Part shown: in pieces, positions 8,621 through 18,324 of the stretch
How the letters are laid out: each line of letters starts with the position of its first letter
Numbering within the stretch: position 1 is the first letter of the stretch
Source of the DNA: DAIDJD01 sp035485275
GTDB lineage: Bacteria > Oederibacteriota > JAJYGY01 > DAIDJD01
Assembly: GCA_035485275.1 (NCBI GenBank)
Contig: DATHOE010000013.1
Location: forward strand, 1-28,866
DNA: 28,866 nt
Direction: 5' to 3'
Program-made: the position numbers and the translations under genes
Notes under the pieces: generated by a model
What the model was told of the DNA's origin: nothing
The model's database searches: none
What the model saw: only the letters and a program-made list of their open reading frames with translations

Positions 8621-9097
8621 GTGTTATCTAAATCGAAGAAGTCTAACAAAGCTAGGAACTCGTCCCAATCAGTAAAGGCTGTTAAGCCGCCCAAGCCCCT
8701 GGGCAAGACCCTGCGCCAGGTGGTGCAGTTCGACGCCCCGCCCATGTCGATCTACGACCTCCTGATGGTCTCCAAGCTGCACGCCGCCTTCACCGGCCAC
8801 AAGGCCGTGGTCCCTCCCATGGTGGACGGCCTGGTGAGCGTGTACGACGGCTACATCGAGGCCCGCAACGTCCTGCTGATCCCGGGCAAGCGCATCGTGC
8901 AGGCCTGGCGGGGAAGGGACTGGCCCGAGGGCTGGTACTCCACGGCCACCTGGGAGTTCGACGCGACCCCCAGGGGCACGCGCATGACCTTCATCCAGGA
9001 CAACATCCCCGCCGCGGAGCTGGAACACATGCGCACGGGCTGGATGGAGCACTATTGGGACCGGATGAAGGCCTACCTGGCCAAGCAAGCCCGCTGA
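8621..9097 (+). CDS. SRPBCC-domain protein (AHSA1/START-like)
   Basis: A 158-residue protein with a START/SRPBCC-type core from about residue 25: QVVQFDAPPMSIYDLLMVSKLHA, then GKRIVQAWRGRDWPEGWYSTATWEF and a final helix GWMEHYWDRMKAYL. These are typical of AHSA1/activator-of-Hsp90-like proteins with a hydrophobic ligand cavity; the ligand is unknown. The GTG at 8621 is preferred because GGGAG at 8611-8615 sits 5 nt upstream; ATG 8609 has no ribosome-binding site. The first 22 or so codons are AT-rich and encode a Lys/Ser-rich leader (SKSKKSNKARNSSQS), while the rest is GC-rich like the host, so the composition boundary falls inside this gene. Confidence 0.8.
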   Translation: MLSKSKKSNKARNSSQSVKAVKPPKPLGKTLRQVVQFDAPPMSIYDLLMVSKLHAAFTGHKAVVPPMVDGLVSVYDGYIEARNVLLIPGKRIVQAWRGRDWPEGWYSTATWEFDATPRGTRMTFIQDNIPAAELEHMRTGWMEHYWDRMKAYLAKQAR

Positions 9098-9131
9098 CGC
9101 CGATTTTTTAGCCGCACCTGAGAAGAGCAGC

Positions 9132-10607
9132 ATGCCGCGTTCGATAGCATTGTTCCTTGGCCTCGTCCTGTGCGCGCCTCTGCGCGCGGGCTCCGTCCCG
9201 CCCGTGTTCGAATCCATGGACCTGACCCTGGTGACCCTGAACCGCCTGCGCCTGGAGCCGGTGAAGACGCGCAGCGCCGGGCTCCTGCCGCTGAAATCCA
9301 AGGAGCTGCCCAATTCCGTGCGCGAATACCTGCGGCCCAGCGGCCAGCTGGACTCCCTGAGCGGAGCCGTGGGCAAGGCCGCGGCGCGCATCCGCCGGGC
9401 GGTGGCCCCGGGCAGGACCCAGGCGGACGCCCTGCGCGACAGCCGGCGCGTGGTGCAGGCCCTGGGGCTCTGGCTGGACACCCACCTGAGCGTGGACGCG
9501 AGCCCGACGGCGGGCGCTTTTTCGCGCCCCTGCGAGGACCTGCGCCTGGCCTATCCCAGGGTCTCGGCCATCCTCAAGGACGGCCAAACCGACTCCGACG
9601 GCCGCGCCCTGGCGGCGGTGGCCATCCTGCGCGCCTTGAAGGTCCCGGCCCGCGTGGCCACGGCCCGCGGCATGCTGGTGGTCCAATACTGGGTCGCGGC
9701 GCAGGCCCCTGCGCGCAGCGCATCGCGCCGGCGTCCGCGTTCCGGAAAATCGGCGCGCTCCGCGGCCCCGAAGCCGCCGCTGGGCTGGTGGGAATGCATG
9801 GACCCGGGCGTGTCGGACGCGGAGATCGACGCCTGGAGCCTGGACGCCTCGAGCCTGGCGCGCCTGCGCTGGAAACCGAAGCAGGAGATGGAGCTCTCCC
9901 TCAGGGGCTGGGAACGGCAGGCCTTTGGCGAAGGGGACAGCCAGGCCGCGCACGAGGCCTTCGCAGCCGCCCTGGAGCGGGGCAGCCTGACGGATACGCC
10001 GCAGGCGCTTGCCTTAAGCATCGCCGCGGACTCGGTCCTGCAAAACCTGACCCAGGGGGCCTCCAGCCTCTGGGTCCTCACGGCCCAGCACTGGCGCATG
10101 AAAGTGGAAGGCGTCCTCAACTCCATGCAGAGCGTGCAGGTCCTCACGCCCTACCGGCCGGACTTCGGGTCCTGGGGCAGGGAACAGCGGGGGGCGGTGC
10201 GCGCCCTTGATCTCGAGGCCGAAGGCGTGTGGAGCGACCGGCCGAAGCGCCTGCGCCTGCACACGGACCTGCAGGACGAATGGGCCAGCCCGCCTCCCGC
10301 CCTGGGGATGCTGCACTGGTATGACCTGGGCGTGCGCGGGGCCGAGGACGTGCTGCAGGCCGAACGGACGGCCGCTGGGGTGGATGGCGTGGTGCTGCGG
10401 GGGGATAATTTGACGCCGCGGGAGGGATGGACGGTCACGGTCAGCGCGGAAGGGACGACCTTCAGCGCTCAGACCCTGGTGGCTGCGGACGGCCACTTCA
10501 AGCTTCCTTTGGAGCCCGCCTTGTCCACAGCAGCCTGCTTGGACGTTTCAGCAGGCGAATCAGGGGATGCGGGTGATTTCCAGAAGCTCCTTTTGTGGCC
10601 GCCTTAG
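9132..10607 (+). CDS. exported protein with degenerate transglutaminase-like core
   Basis: A 491-residue protein with a signal peptide (MPRSIALFLGLVLCAPLRA, probable cleavage after ARA-like residues 17-19), so it is exported or periplasmic. Around residues 140-185, ILKDGQTDSDGRAL followed by ILRALKVPARVATARGM matches the core of transglutaminase-like domains (Cys loop, then RALGIPAR), but the catalytic Cys position holds SDGR (155-158), with no Cys. Residues about 197-215 are Arg/Pro/Lys-rich. The C-terminal part (about 410-480) resembles a small beta-rich domain. It is followed by an AT-rich gap with a new promoter, so it likely ends a transcription unit. Function unknown; a non-enzymatic role is suggested if the alignment is right. 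Confidence 0.6.
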   Translation: MPRSIALFLGLVLCAPLRAGSVPPVFESMDLTLVTLNRLRLEPVKTRSAGLLPLKSKELPNSVREYLRPSGQLDSLSGAVGKAAARIRRAVAPGRTQADALRDSRRVVQALGLWLDTHLSVDASPTAGAFSRPCEDLRLAYPRVSAILKDGQTDSDGRALAAVAILRALKVPARVATARGMLVVQYWVAAQAPARSASRRRPRSGKSARSAAPKPPLGWWECMDPGVSDAEIDAWSLDASSLARLRWKPKQEMELSLRGWERQAFGEGDSQAAHEAFAAALERGSLTDTPQALALSIAADSVLQNLTQGASSLWVLTAQHWRMKVEGVLNSMQSVQVLTPYRPDFGSWGREQRGAVRALDLEAEGVWSDRPKRLRLHTDLQDEWASPPPALGMLHWYDLGVRGAEDVLQAERTAAGVDGVVLRGDNLTPREGWTVTVSAEGTTFSAQTLVAADGHFKLPLEPALSTAACLDVSAGESGDAGDFQKLLLWPP

Positions 10608-10799
10608 GGCTTCCTGGGAACCTGGAAAAAGCTTTGAAAATATATATTTTATGATTTTATAGACGTTTTTAAGGCCGCTGCGTAGAGACTGGTGGGCGTG
10701 AGGGCGTAAAGGTTTTATAAACTTTGTGAAAAAAGGCGCAAAGTACCTTGCAGCCTTGAGCCAAGTTTCCTATAGTGGCGCCGCCCAGGTGGAGGATTC
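10608..10799 (+). promoter_or_regulatory. AT-rich intergenic region with promoter for the ATP synthase cluster
   Basis: The gap holds an A/T block at about 10634-10672, which could act as an UP-type element or a replication/regulator contact, and a clear sigma70-like promoter: TTGCAG at 10748-10753, a 17-nt spacer, and TATAGT at 10771-10776. Transcription would start near 10783, just before GGTGGAGG at 10788-10795 and the ATG at 10800. No terminator for the preceding gene is evident. Confidence 0.7.
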
Positions 10800-11333
10800 A
10801 TGGTTGAGATGCGGGTTCATGGGTTGGCCGTGGATACGACCACGCGCCTGCCGGTCGTGATCTTGATGGACGCCACGGAAACCCACTACCTTCCCATCTG
10901 GATCGGCGTATTCGAAGCCGACGCGATCCTTGTGGCCCTTGAGGAAATGAAGGTGCCGCGGCCCGCGACCCACGACCTGATGAAGAACCTGGTGCAGACC
11001 CTGGACGCCCAGCTGGTGCGGGTGGTCGTCCACGCGCTGGACGACAAGAGCGGCACCTATTACGCCAACCTGATCCTCAAGCGCGGGTCCGCGCCCCACG
11101 AAATCGAGGTCGACGCGCGCCCCTCGGACGCCATCGCCCTGGCCCTGCGCCTCAAGGCGCCGATCTTCGCGGCGGAGGACGTGCTGGCCCGCTCCGCGAA
11201 GCAGGACAAGGCCAAGATCAACAAGGAAATGGAAGACTTCCGCAAGTTCCTGGCCGACGTCAAACCCGGGGATTTCGCCCGCTACGACCGCGGCCTGGAC
11301 CAGGGTCCCGGCCCGGAGAAGTCGCAGTCTTGA
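10800..11333 (+). CDS. bifunctional nuclease family protein (DUF151)
   Basis: A 177-residue DUF151 protein. The family pattern is clear: LMDATETHYLPIWIGVFEADAI, then PRPATHDLMKNL, then SGTYYANLIL and DARPSDAIALALRLKAPIFAAEDVL. Members have been reported to degrade RNA and DNA (plant bifunctional nuclease), but the role in bacteria is poorly known. GGAGG at 10791-10795 lies 4 nt before the ATG, an excellent ribosome-binding site. Its stop overlaps the next start as TTGA, so it is the first gene of the ATP synthase transcript. The final 25 residues are charged and variable. Confidence 0.93.
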   Translation: MVEMRVHGLAVDTTTRLPVVILMDATETHYLPIWIGVFEADAILVALEEMKVPRPATHDLMKNLVQTLDAQLVRVVVHALDDKSGTYYANLILKRGSAPHEIEVDARPSDAIALALRLKAPIFAAEDVLARSAKQDKAKINKEMEDFRKFLADVKPGDFARYDRGLDQGPGPEKSQS

Positions 11334-11614
11334 AGACAGAGGGGGCGCCGCGGGAGCCCCGCCGCGACACGGTGTGGGAGCGTTTGCCCCAGCGCAGCGC
11401 GGCCTCCCAGGGCTACGACATGGCGGCCAATGTGCTGGTCGGCGTGGGCCTGGGCTGGCTGGCGCAGCATTTTTTCCCGGGCATCAGGCCCTGGGGCCTC
11501 GCCGCGGGGACCGTGCTGGGCGCGGTGAGCGGATTTTACCAGTTGTTCAAGGCCCAGGGCCGGAGCAAGAGCGGGAAAAAGCCGGGCTCTGCGGGGGACG
11601 GAAGCAAGCCATGA
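11330..11614 (+). CDS. atpZ: AtpZ/AtpI family protein
   Basis: A 94-residue membrane protein with two predicted helices: about 34-48 (NVLVGVGLGWLAQHF) and about 56-73 (GLAAGTVLGAVSGFYQLF). The glycine pattern and the FYQLFKA end are typical of AtpZ/AtpI proteins found just before F-ATPase genes, thought to help c-ring assembly or Mg2+ supply. The TTG start overlaps the upstream stop; GGAG at 11315-11318 is 11 nt away, so initiation may rely on coupling. A later GTG at 11372 is an alternative without a ribosome-binding site. The C-terminus is basic and hydrophilic. Confidence 0.8.
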   Translation: MKTEGAPREPRRDTVWERLPQRSAASQGYDMAANVLVGVGLGWLAQHFFPGIRPWGLAAGTVLGAVSGFYQLFKAQGRSKSGKKPGSAGDGSKP

Positions 11615-11901
11615 ATGCCCTGATCAGTCTTCTGGCCGCTTCGGCTTTGGCCGGTTTCGACCTGGCGGTGCTGGCCTGGATGTGCTCCCGGCTCGGCGCC
11701 GGCCCCAAGGGCGGCCAGTCGGTGACGCTCGGCCTCCTGGTCGTGCTGAAGCTGGCCATCCTCGCGGCCGGCGTGGCCTGGCTCGCGCACCAGCCTTGGA
11801 ACGACCGGCGGGCCATGATCGCGGGCCTGCTCGCGCCCTTCGCCCTTTTCATCGCATGGCAGGTTTTGCGCCTGCAAAGCCGCGCCCAAAAGCGCGCCTG
11901 A
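11611..11901 (+). CDS. atpI: ATP synthase subunit I-like protein
   Basis: A 96-residue, very hydrophobic protein with helices at about 3-24, 38-58 and 67-87. The size, the position between atpZ and atpB and the motif KLAILAAGVAWL fit the poorly conserved ATP synthase I chain, which assists c-ring assembly. ATGA overlap with the upstream gene defines the start. There is little sequence conservation to see, so the call rests largely on context. Confidence 0.68.
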   Translation: MNALISLLAASALAGFDLAVLAWMCSRLGAGPKGGQSVTLGLLVVLKLAILAAGVAWLAHQPWNDRRAMIAGLLAPFALFIAWQVLRLQSRAQKRA

Positions 11902-11913
11902 ACCCGGGTACCC

Positions 11914-12822
11914 GTGGACCAAAGCAGCCAATCTTTGTCGAGCACCGCGGCGCCGGCCGCCCTCGCGGCCAGCGGCACCGCGCAGGCCTCCCACGCCGAG
12001 GCCTGGCCGGACGCGGTCATCGCCCAGGGCAACCCCTGGCAGCCGGCCATCAGCGCGGGCATCGTGATGGCCCTGATCTTCGCCCTGGCGGTGCTGGGCC
12101 TGAGCCGCCTGAAGAAGGTGCCCGGCCTCCTGCAGAACCTCTGGGAATTCACCTACGAATGGGTCGACGACATCGGCCTGCAGGTCATCGGGCCCGAGGG
12201 CCCCTCGCTGATGCCCTATTTCTTCAGCGCCTTCGTCTTCATCCTGCTGTCCAACCTGCTGGGCCTCATCCCCTACCTGATGTCCCCCACGGCCCGCACC
12301 GACACCACGGTGGCCCTGGCCCTGTGCACCTTCTTCCTGACCCATATCCTGGGCCTGCGGCGCAAGGGATTCGCCTACATCAGCCACTTCTTCCACATCC
12401 TTGACGCCAGCAAGGAGAGCTCCCTGCTGAGCAAGGGGATCACTTTCGTGCTGCAGTGGGCCCTGCTGCCGGCCATCGAGATCATCGGCGAGCTGGCCCG
12501 CCCCCTCAGCCTGGCCATGCGGCTCTTCGGCAACATCTTCGCCAAGGAGATACTGCTGACCGTGCTGGCCGCCCTGATCCTGAAGTACTTCGAGGCCGGA
12601 GGAACGGGCTGGCTGCTGATGGTCATGCCCCTGGCCCTGCGCCCCGGCATCCTGGTGCTGGGCGTGCTGGTGTCCGTGATCCAGGCGGCGGTCTTCGTGG
12701 GCCTGTCCATGATGTACATCGGCGGGGCCCTGGCCGGGCACGAAGGCCACGAAGAAGGGGAGGCCCAGGCCCACGGCGCCCCCGACCACGGCGTACAGCA
12801 CCTGAAGCACGCCGAAGCTTAG
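11914..12822 (+). CDS. atpB: F-type ATP synthase subunit a
   Basis: Proton-channel stator subunit of the membrane Fo part, 302 residues. The essential arginine is Arg203 in ELARPLSLAMRLFGNIFAKE, which matches E. coli Arg210. Another conserved segment is FVFILLSNLLGLIPYL. Five or more membrane helices are visible. The first 30 residues are Ser/Ala-rich and the last 25 are His/Glu-rich (GHEGHEEGE), both longer than in many homologues. The GTG start at 11914 follows the previous stop by 12 nt and has only a weak ribosome-binding site; coupling to atpI is likely. Confidence 0.96.
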   Translation: MDQSSQSLSSTAAPAALAASGTAQASHAEAWPDAVIAQGNPWQPAISAGIVMALIFALAVLGLSRLKKVPGLLQNLWEFTYEWVDDIGLQVIGPEGPSLMPYFFSAFVFILLSNLLGLIPYLMSPTARTDTTVALALCTFFLTHILGLRRKGFAYISHFFHILDASKESSLLSKGITFVLQWALLPAIEIIGELARPLSLAMRLFGNIFAKEILLTVLAALILKYFEAGGTGWLLMVMPLALRPGILVLGVLVSVIQAAVFVGLSMMYIGGALAGHEGHEEGEAQAHGAPDHGVQHLKHAEA

Positions 12823-12878
12823 GCTCTTGCGGCGGCCTTTTTTGACCGCGGAATTCCAAACCTGAAGGAGGCACTACC

Positions 12879-13175
12879 ATGAAGAAGACCTTGATGACCC
12901 TGGGCGTGATGGCCATGAGCGCGGCCGCCTACGCCGACGCCGTCGCTCCCGCGGCCGGCCCGGCTCCCCTCAGCGCGAAAGCCATGGCCGCCCTGGGCCT
13001 GGGCATCGCCGCCTTCGGCTGCGGCATCGGCCAGGGCATCGCCACCGGCAAGGCCGTGGAGAGCATCGCCCGCCAGCCCGAGGCGGTGAACGACATCCGC
13101 GGCGCCCTGCTGCTGGGCCTGGCCCTGATGGAAGCCCTCACCATCTACGCGCTGCTCGTCGTCTTCGTGGTCTAG
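12879..13175 (+). CDS. atpE: F-type ATP synthase subunit c with N-terminal leader
   Basis: Rotor-ring subunit, 98 residues. The first hairpin helix has GIGQGIATGKAVESIARQPE, including the polar-loop RQP. The second has the ion-binding carboxylate Glu85 in LMEALTIYALLV. The residues after Glu85 are Ala-Leu rather than Ser-Thr of Na+ enzymes, so H+ coupling is likely, as in chloroplast-type rings. The first 20 or so residues (MKKTLMTLGVMAMSAAAYADA) look like a cleavable signal peptide, uncommon but known for c subunits. AAGGAGG at 12865-12871 with a 7-nt spacer is the strongest ribosome-binding site of the operon, fitting the many copies of c needed per enzyme. Confidence 0.97.
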   Translation: MKKTLMTLGVMAMSAAAYADAVAPAAGPAPLSAKAMAALGLGIAAFGCGIGQGIATGKAVESIARQPEAVNDIRGALLLGLALMEALTIYALLVVFVV

Positions 13176-13176
13176 C

Positions 13177-13674
13177 ATGGACGCCATCCTGCCGAACTAT
13201 AAGGTCCTGATCGTCCAGCTGCTGACCTTCGCGCTGGGCATGGCCGCGATATGGAAACTCTACATCGTTTCCCTGCGCGACCATCTGAAGTCGCGGCGGG
13301 AGGGCATCGTCAAGGACCTGGCGAGCGCCCAGACCGCGCGCGAGGAGGCCGAGCATTTGCGCGGCCAGCTGGCGGCCGACCGGGCCCACATGGCCGCCGA
13401 CCTGAAGAAGGCCAGGGAAGAGGCGCGCGAGGAGGTCGCGGCCTTGCGCGCGGAACTGCTGGCCAAGGCCGCGGAACAGCAGGAGCAGATGCTCAAGCAG
13501 GCCCGCGCCCAGATCCAGGCCGAATCCGAGCGAGCCGTCGCGGAAGTGCGCGGCTACGCCGCCGCCCTGGTGGTGGAAGCCACCTCGGTGATGGTGGGCA
13601 AGAAGTTGGACTCAAGCGCCGACCAGGCACTGGCGAAGAAGCTGGTGGCCGCGGTGAAGATCTCCAGAAACTAG
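13177..13674 (+). CDS. atpF: F-type ATP synthase subunit b
   Basis: Peripheral stalk subunit, 165 residues: one N-terminal membrane helix (about 9-30, VLIVQLLTFALGMAAIW) followed by a long charged helix (about 35-140, rich in Ala, Glu, Arg and Gln) that forms the stator dimer, and a short C-terminal part that would contact delta. It starts 1 nt after the atpE stop, so translation is probably coupled. Length and layout are normal. Confidence 0.95.
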   Translation: MDAILPNYKVLIVQLLTFALGMAAIWKLYIVSLRDHLKSRREGIVKDLASAQTAREEAEHLRGQLAADRAHMAADLKKAREEAREEVAALRAELLAKAAEQQEQMLKQARAQIQAESERAVAEVRGYAAALVVEATSVMVGKKLDSSADQALAKKLVAAVKISRN

Positions 13675-13683
13675 GCGGAACCG

Positions 13684-14391
13684 ATGCTGGCCAGCCTCCT
13701 CGCTGAACGCTATTCCAAAGCCCTCCTGCGCGCGGCGCGGGCCGAGAACGCCTTGCCCAAGGTCGGGAGCCAGGCCGCGACCCTGCGCGAGGCCCTGGCC
13801 GGCGCCGCGGACTCGGCCGCCTTCCTGGGCGACCCCCTGGCGGAGCCGGGCGAGAAGCTGCGGGTGCTCACCAGCGTCTTCAAGGACGGCGGGCATCCGC
13901 TGCTGCGGGGCTTTTTGACCGCCGTGCTGGAGCACAAGCGCGAGCGTTTCCTGCCCGCCATCCTGGCGGCCTTCGGCGGCCTCTGCGACGCGGCCGAGGG
14001 GCGCCTCGCAGCGTCCCTGGGCACGGCCCGCTCGCTGCCGGCCGCCGAGCGCGCCCTGCTGGAGGCCTCGCTCAGCCGCAGCCTCAAGCGCACGGTCACC
14101 CTGGAGCCCTACACCGACAAGGCCCTCCTGGGCGGGGCCGTGCTCAAGCTGGGCGACACGGTCTACGACGGCAGCCTGCGCAACGGCCTCATCCGCCTGG
14201 GGCGCATGCTCAACGAGGGGCCCGCCCCGCGCGCGCCCAAGAACCCGAAACCGGCCCAGCCCAAAGCCCCGGCCAAGGCGAAAGCCAAAGCCAAGCCGAA
14301 AAAGGCCGCCAAGGCGGCGGCCAAGCCGGCCGCCGCGCCGAAGAAAAAGCCCGCGTCCAAGAAAAAGACGGCCAAGAAGGGCAAACCCTAG
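13684..14391 (+). CDS. atpH: F-type ATP synthase subunit delta with Lys/Ala/Pro tail
   Basis: Connects the peripheral stalk to F1. Residues 1 to about 178 are a normal delta subunit: LLAERYSKALLRAA at the N-terminus, GFLTAVLEHKRERFLPAI in the middle, and LGGAVLKLGDTVYDGSLRNGL near residue 150-165. From about 179 to 235 follows an unusual tail of nearly only Lys, Ala and Pro (PKAPAKAKAKAKPKK pattern), like histone H1 or bacterial H1-like tails. There is no frameshift, because the stop is followed closely by atpA. The tail would be highly positively charged and disordered; its role is unknown. Confidence 0.94.
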   Translation: MLASLLAERYSKALLRAARAENALPKVGSQAATLREALAGAADSAAFLGDPLAEPGEKLRVLTSVFKDGGHPLLRGFLTAVLEHKRERFLPAILAAFGGLCDAAEGRLAASLGTARSLPAAERALLEASLSRSLKRTVTLEPYTDKALLGGAVLKLGDTVYDGSLRNGLIRLGRMLNEGPAPRAPKNPKPAQPKAPAKAKAKAKPKKAAKAAAKPAAAPKKKPASKKKTAKKGKP

Positions 14392-14418
14392 TCTTCTCAC
14401 ACCCCTACGGGATCGTGC

Positions 14419-15927
<1,509 letters not shown>

Positions 15928-15937
15928 TCCCGCAGCC

Positions 15938-16852
15938 ATGCCGTCCCTCCGCGAAATCCGCGGCCGCATCAAGTCGGCCCGCAACATCCAGCAGATCACC
16001 AAGGCCATGAAGATGGTGGCCGCGGCGCGCCTGCGCCGCAGCCAGGAGCGCATGACCAACGCGCGCCCCTACGCCCGCCTCATCGCCGAGGTCCTCAAGG
16101 AGATCGGCGTGTTCGAGGAGGCCGCGGCCCAGCCCCTGCTGAAGGCCCGCCCCGGCGCGCTGACGGGCTCCGGCACCCTGCGCCTGGTCGTGTTCACCGC
16201 CGACAAGGGCCTCTGCGGCGCCTTCAACGTCAACGTCCTGCGCAAGGCCGCCCAGATCATCCGCGAGCAGCGCGACAAGCGCCGCGTCGAGGTGGTGGCC
16301 GTGGGCCGCAAGGGCCGCGACTTCTTCTCCCACTTCGGCGTGCCCTTGGTTGGGCAGTACGTACAGCTGGGGCTGATCGAGTCGCCGCTGGCCGGGGCCA
16401 TCGCCCGCGAACAGATGGAGGCCTACCTGTCCGGGGCCGTGGACGAGGTGCTGCTGCTGGCCACCGAGTTCAAGAGCGTCATCAGCCTGAAGCCCTCCGC
16501 GGTGCGCCTGCTGCCCTTCGAGATGAGCCTGCTGGACCTCGACGGCCCCTGGTCCCCCGCCGGCGCCGCCGACGGCGCGGCTCCGCCGAAGGGCATGCCG
16601 CCGGCCTACGAGCCCTCCCGCGCCGAGGTCTTCCGCGAGCTGGTGCCGCGCGCCGTCGAGATGCAGGTGTGGAAGACCCTGCTCGAGAGCCAGGCCTGCG
16701 AGTTCGCGGCCCGCATGACGGCGATGGACAACGCCAGCCGCAACAGCAAGGAGCTCATCGGCAGCCTCACCCTTTACGCCAACCGCATCCGCCAGGCCGT
16801 GATCACCAAGGAGATCGCCGAACTGGTGGGCGGCGCGGAAGCCCTGAAATAG
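15938..16852 (+). CDS. atpG: F-type ATP synthase subunit gamma
   Basis: Central rotor shaft, 304 residues. N-terminal coiled-coil strand SLREIRGRIKSARNIQQITKAM and C-terminal MTAMDNASRNSKELI are the two halves of the shaft; the middle has the conserved TADKGLCGAFNVNV. The ATG at 15938, just before PSLREIRGRI, is the conserved start. About 20 extra residues (DGPWSPAGAADGAAPPKGMP) lie around 200-225, before the second helix, a variable loop in the family. The gene lies between atpA and atpD as usual. Confidence 0.97.
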   Translation: MPSLREIRGRIKSARNIQQITKAMKMVAAARLRRSQERMTNARPYARLIAEVLKEIGVFEEAAAQPLLKARPGALTGSGTLRLVVFTADKGLCGAFNVNVLRKAAQIIREQRDKRRVEVVAVGRKGRDFFSHFGVPLVGQYVQLGLIESPLAGAIAREQMEAYLSGAVDEVLLLATEFKSVISLKPSAVRLLPFEMSLLDLDGPWSPAGAADGAAPPKGMPPAYEPSRAEVFRELVPRAVEMQVWKTLLESQACEFAARMTAMDNASRNSKELIGSLTLYANRIRQAVITKEIAELVGGAEALK

Positions 16853-16894
16853 CCAGACTTGCGAATTAGGTCCAAGCAGCTCCAGAGGAACCTC

Positions 16895-18316
<1,422 letters not shown>

Positions 18317-18324
18317 GGCCGGCC

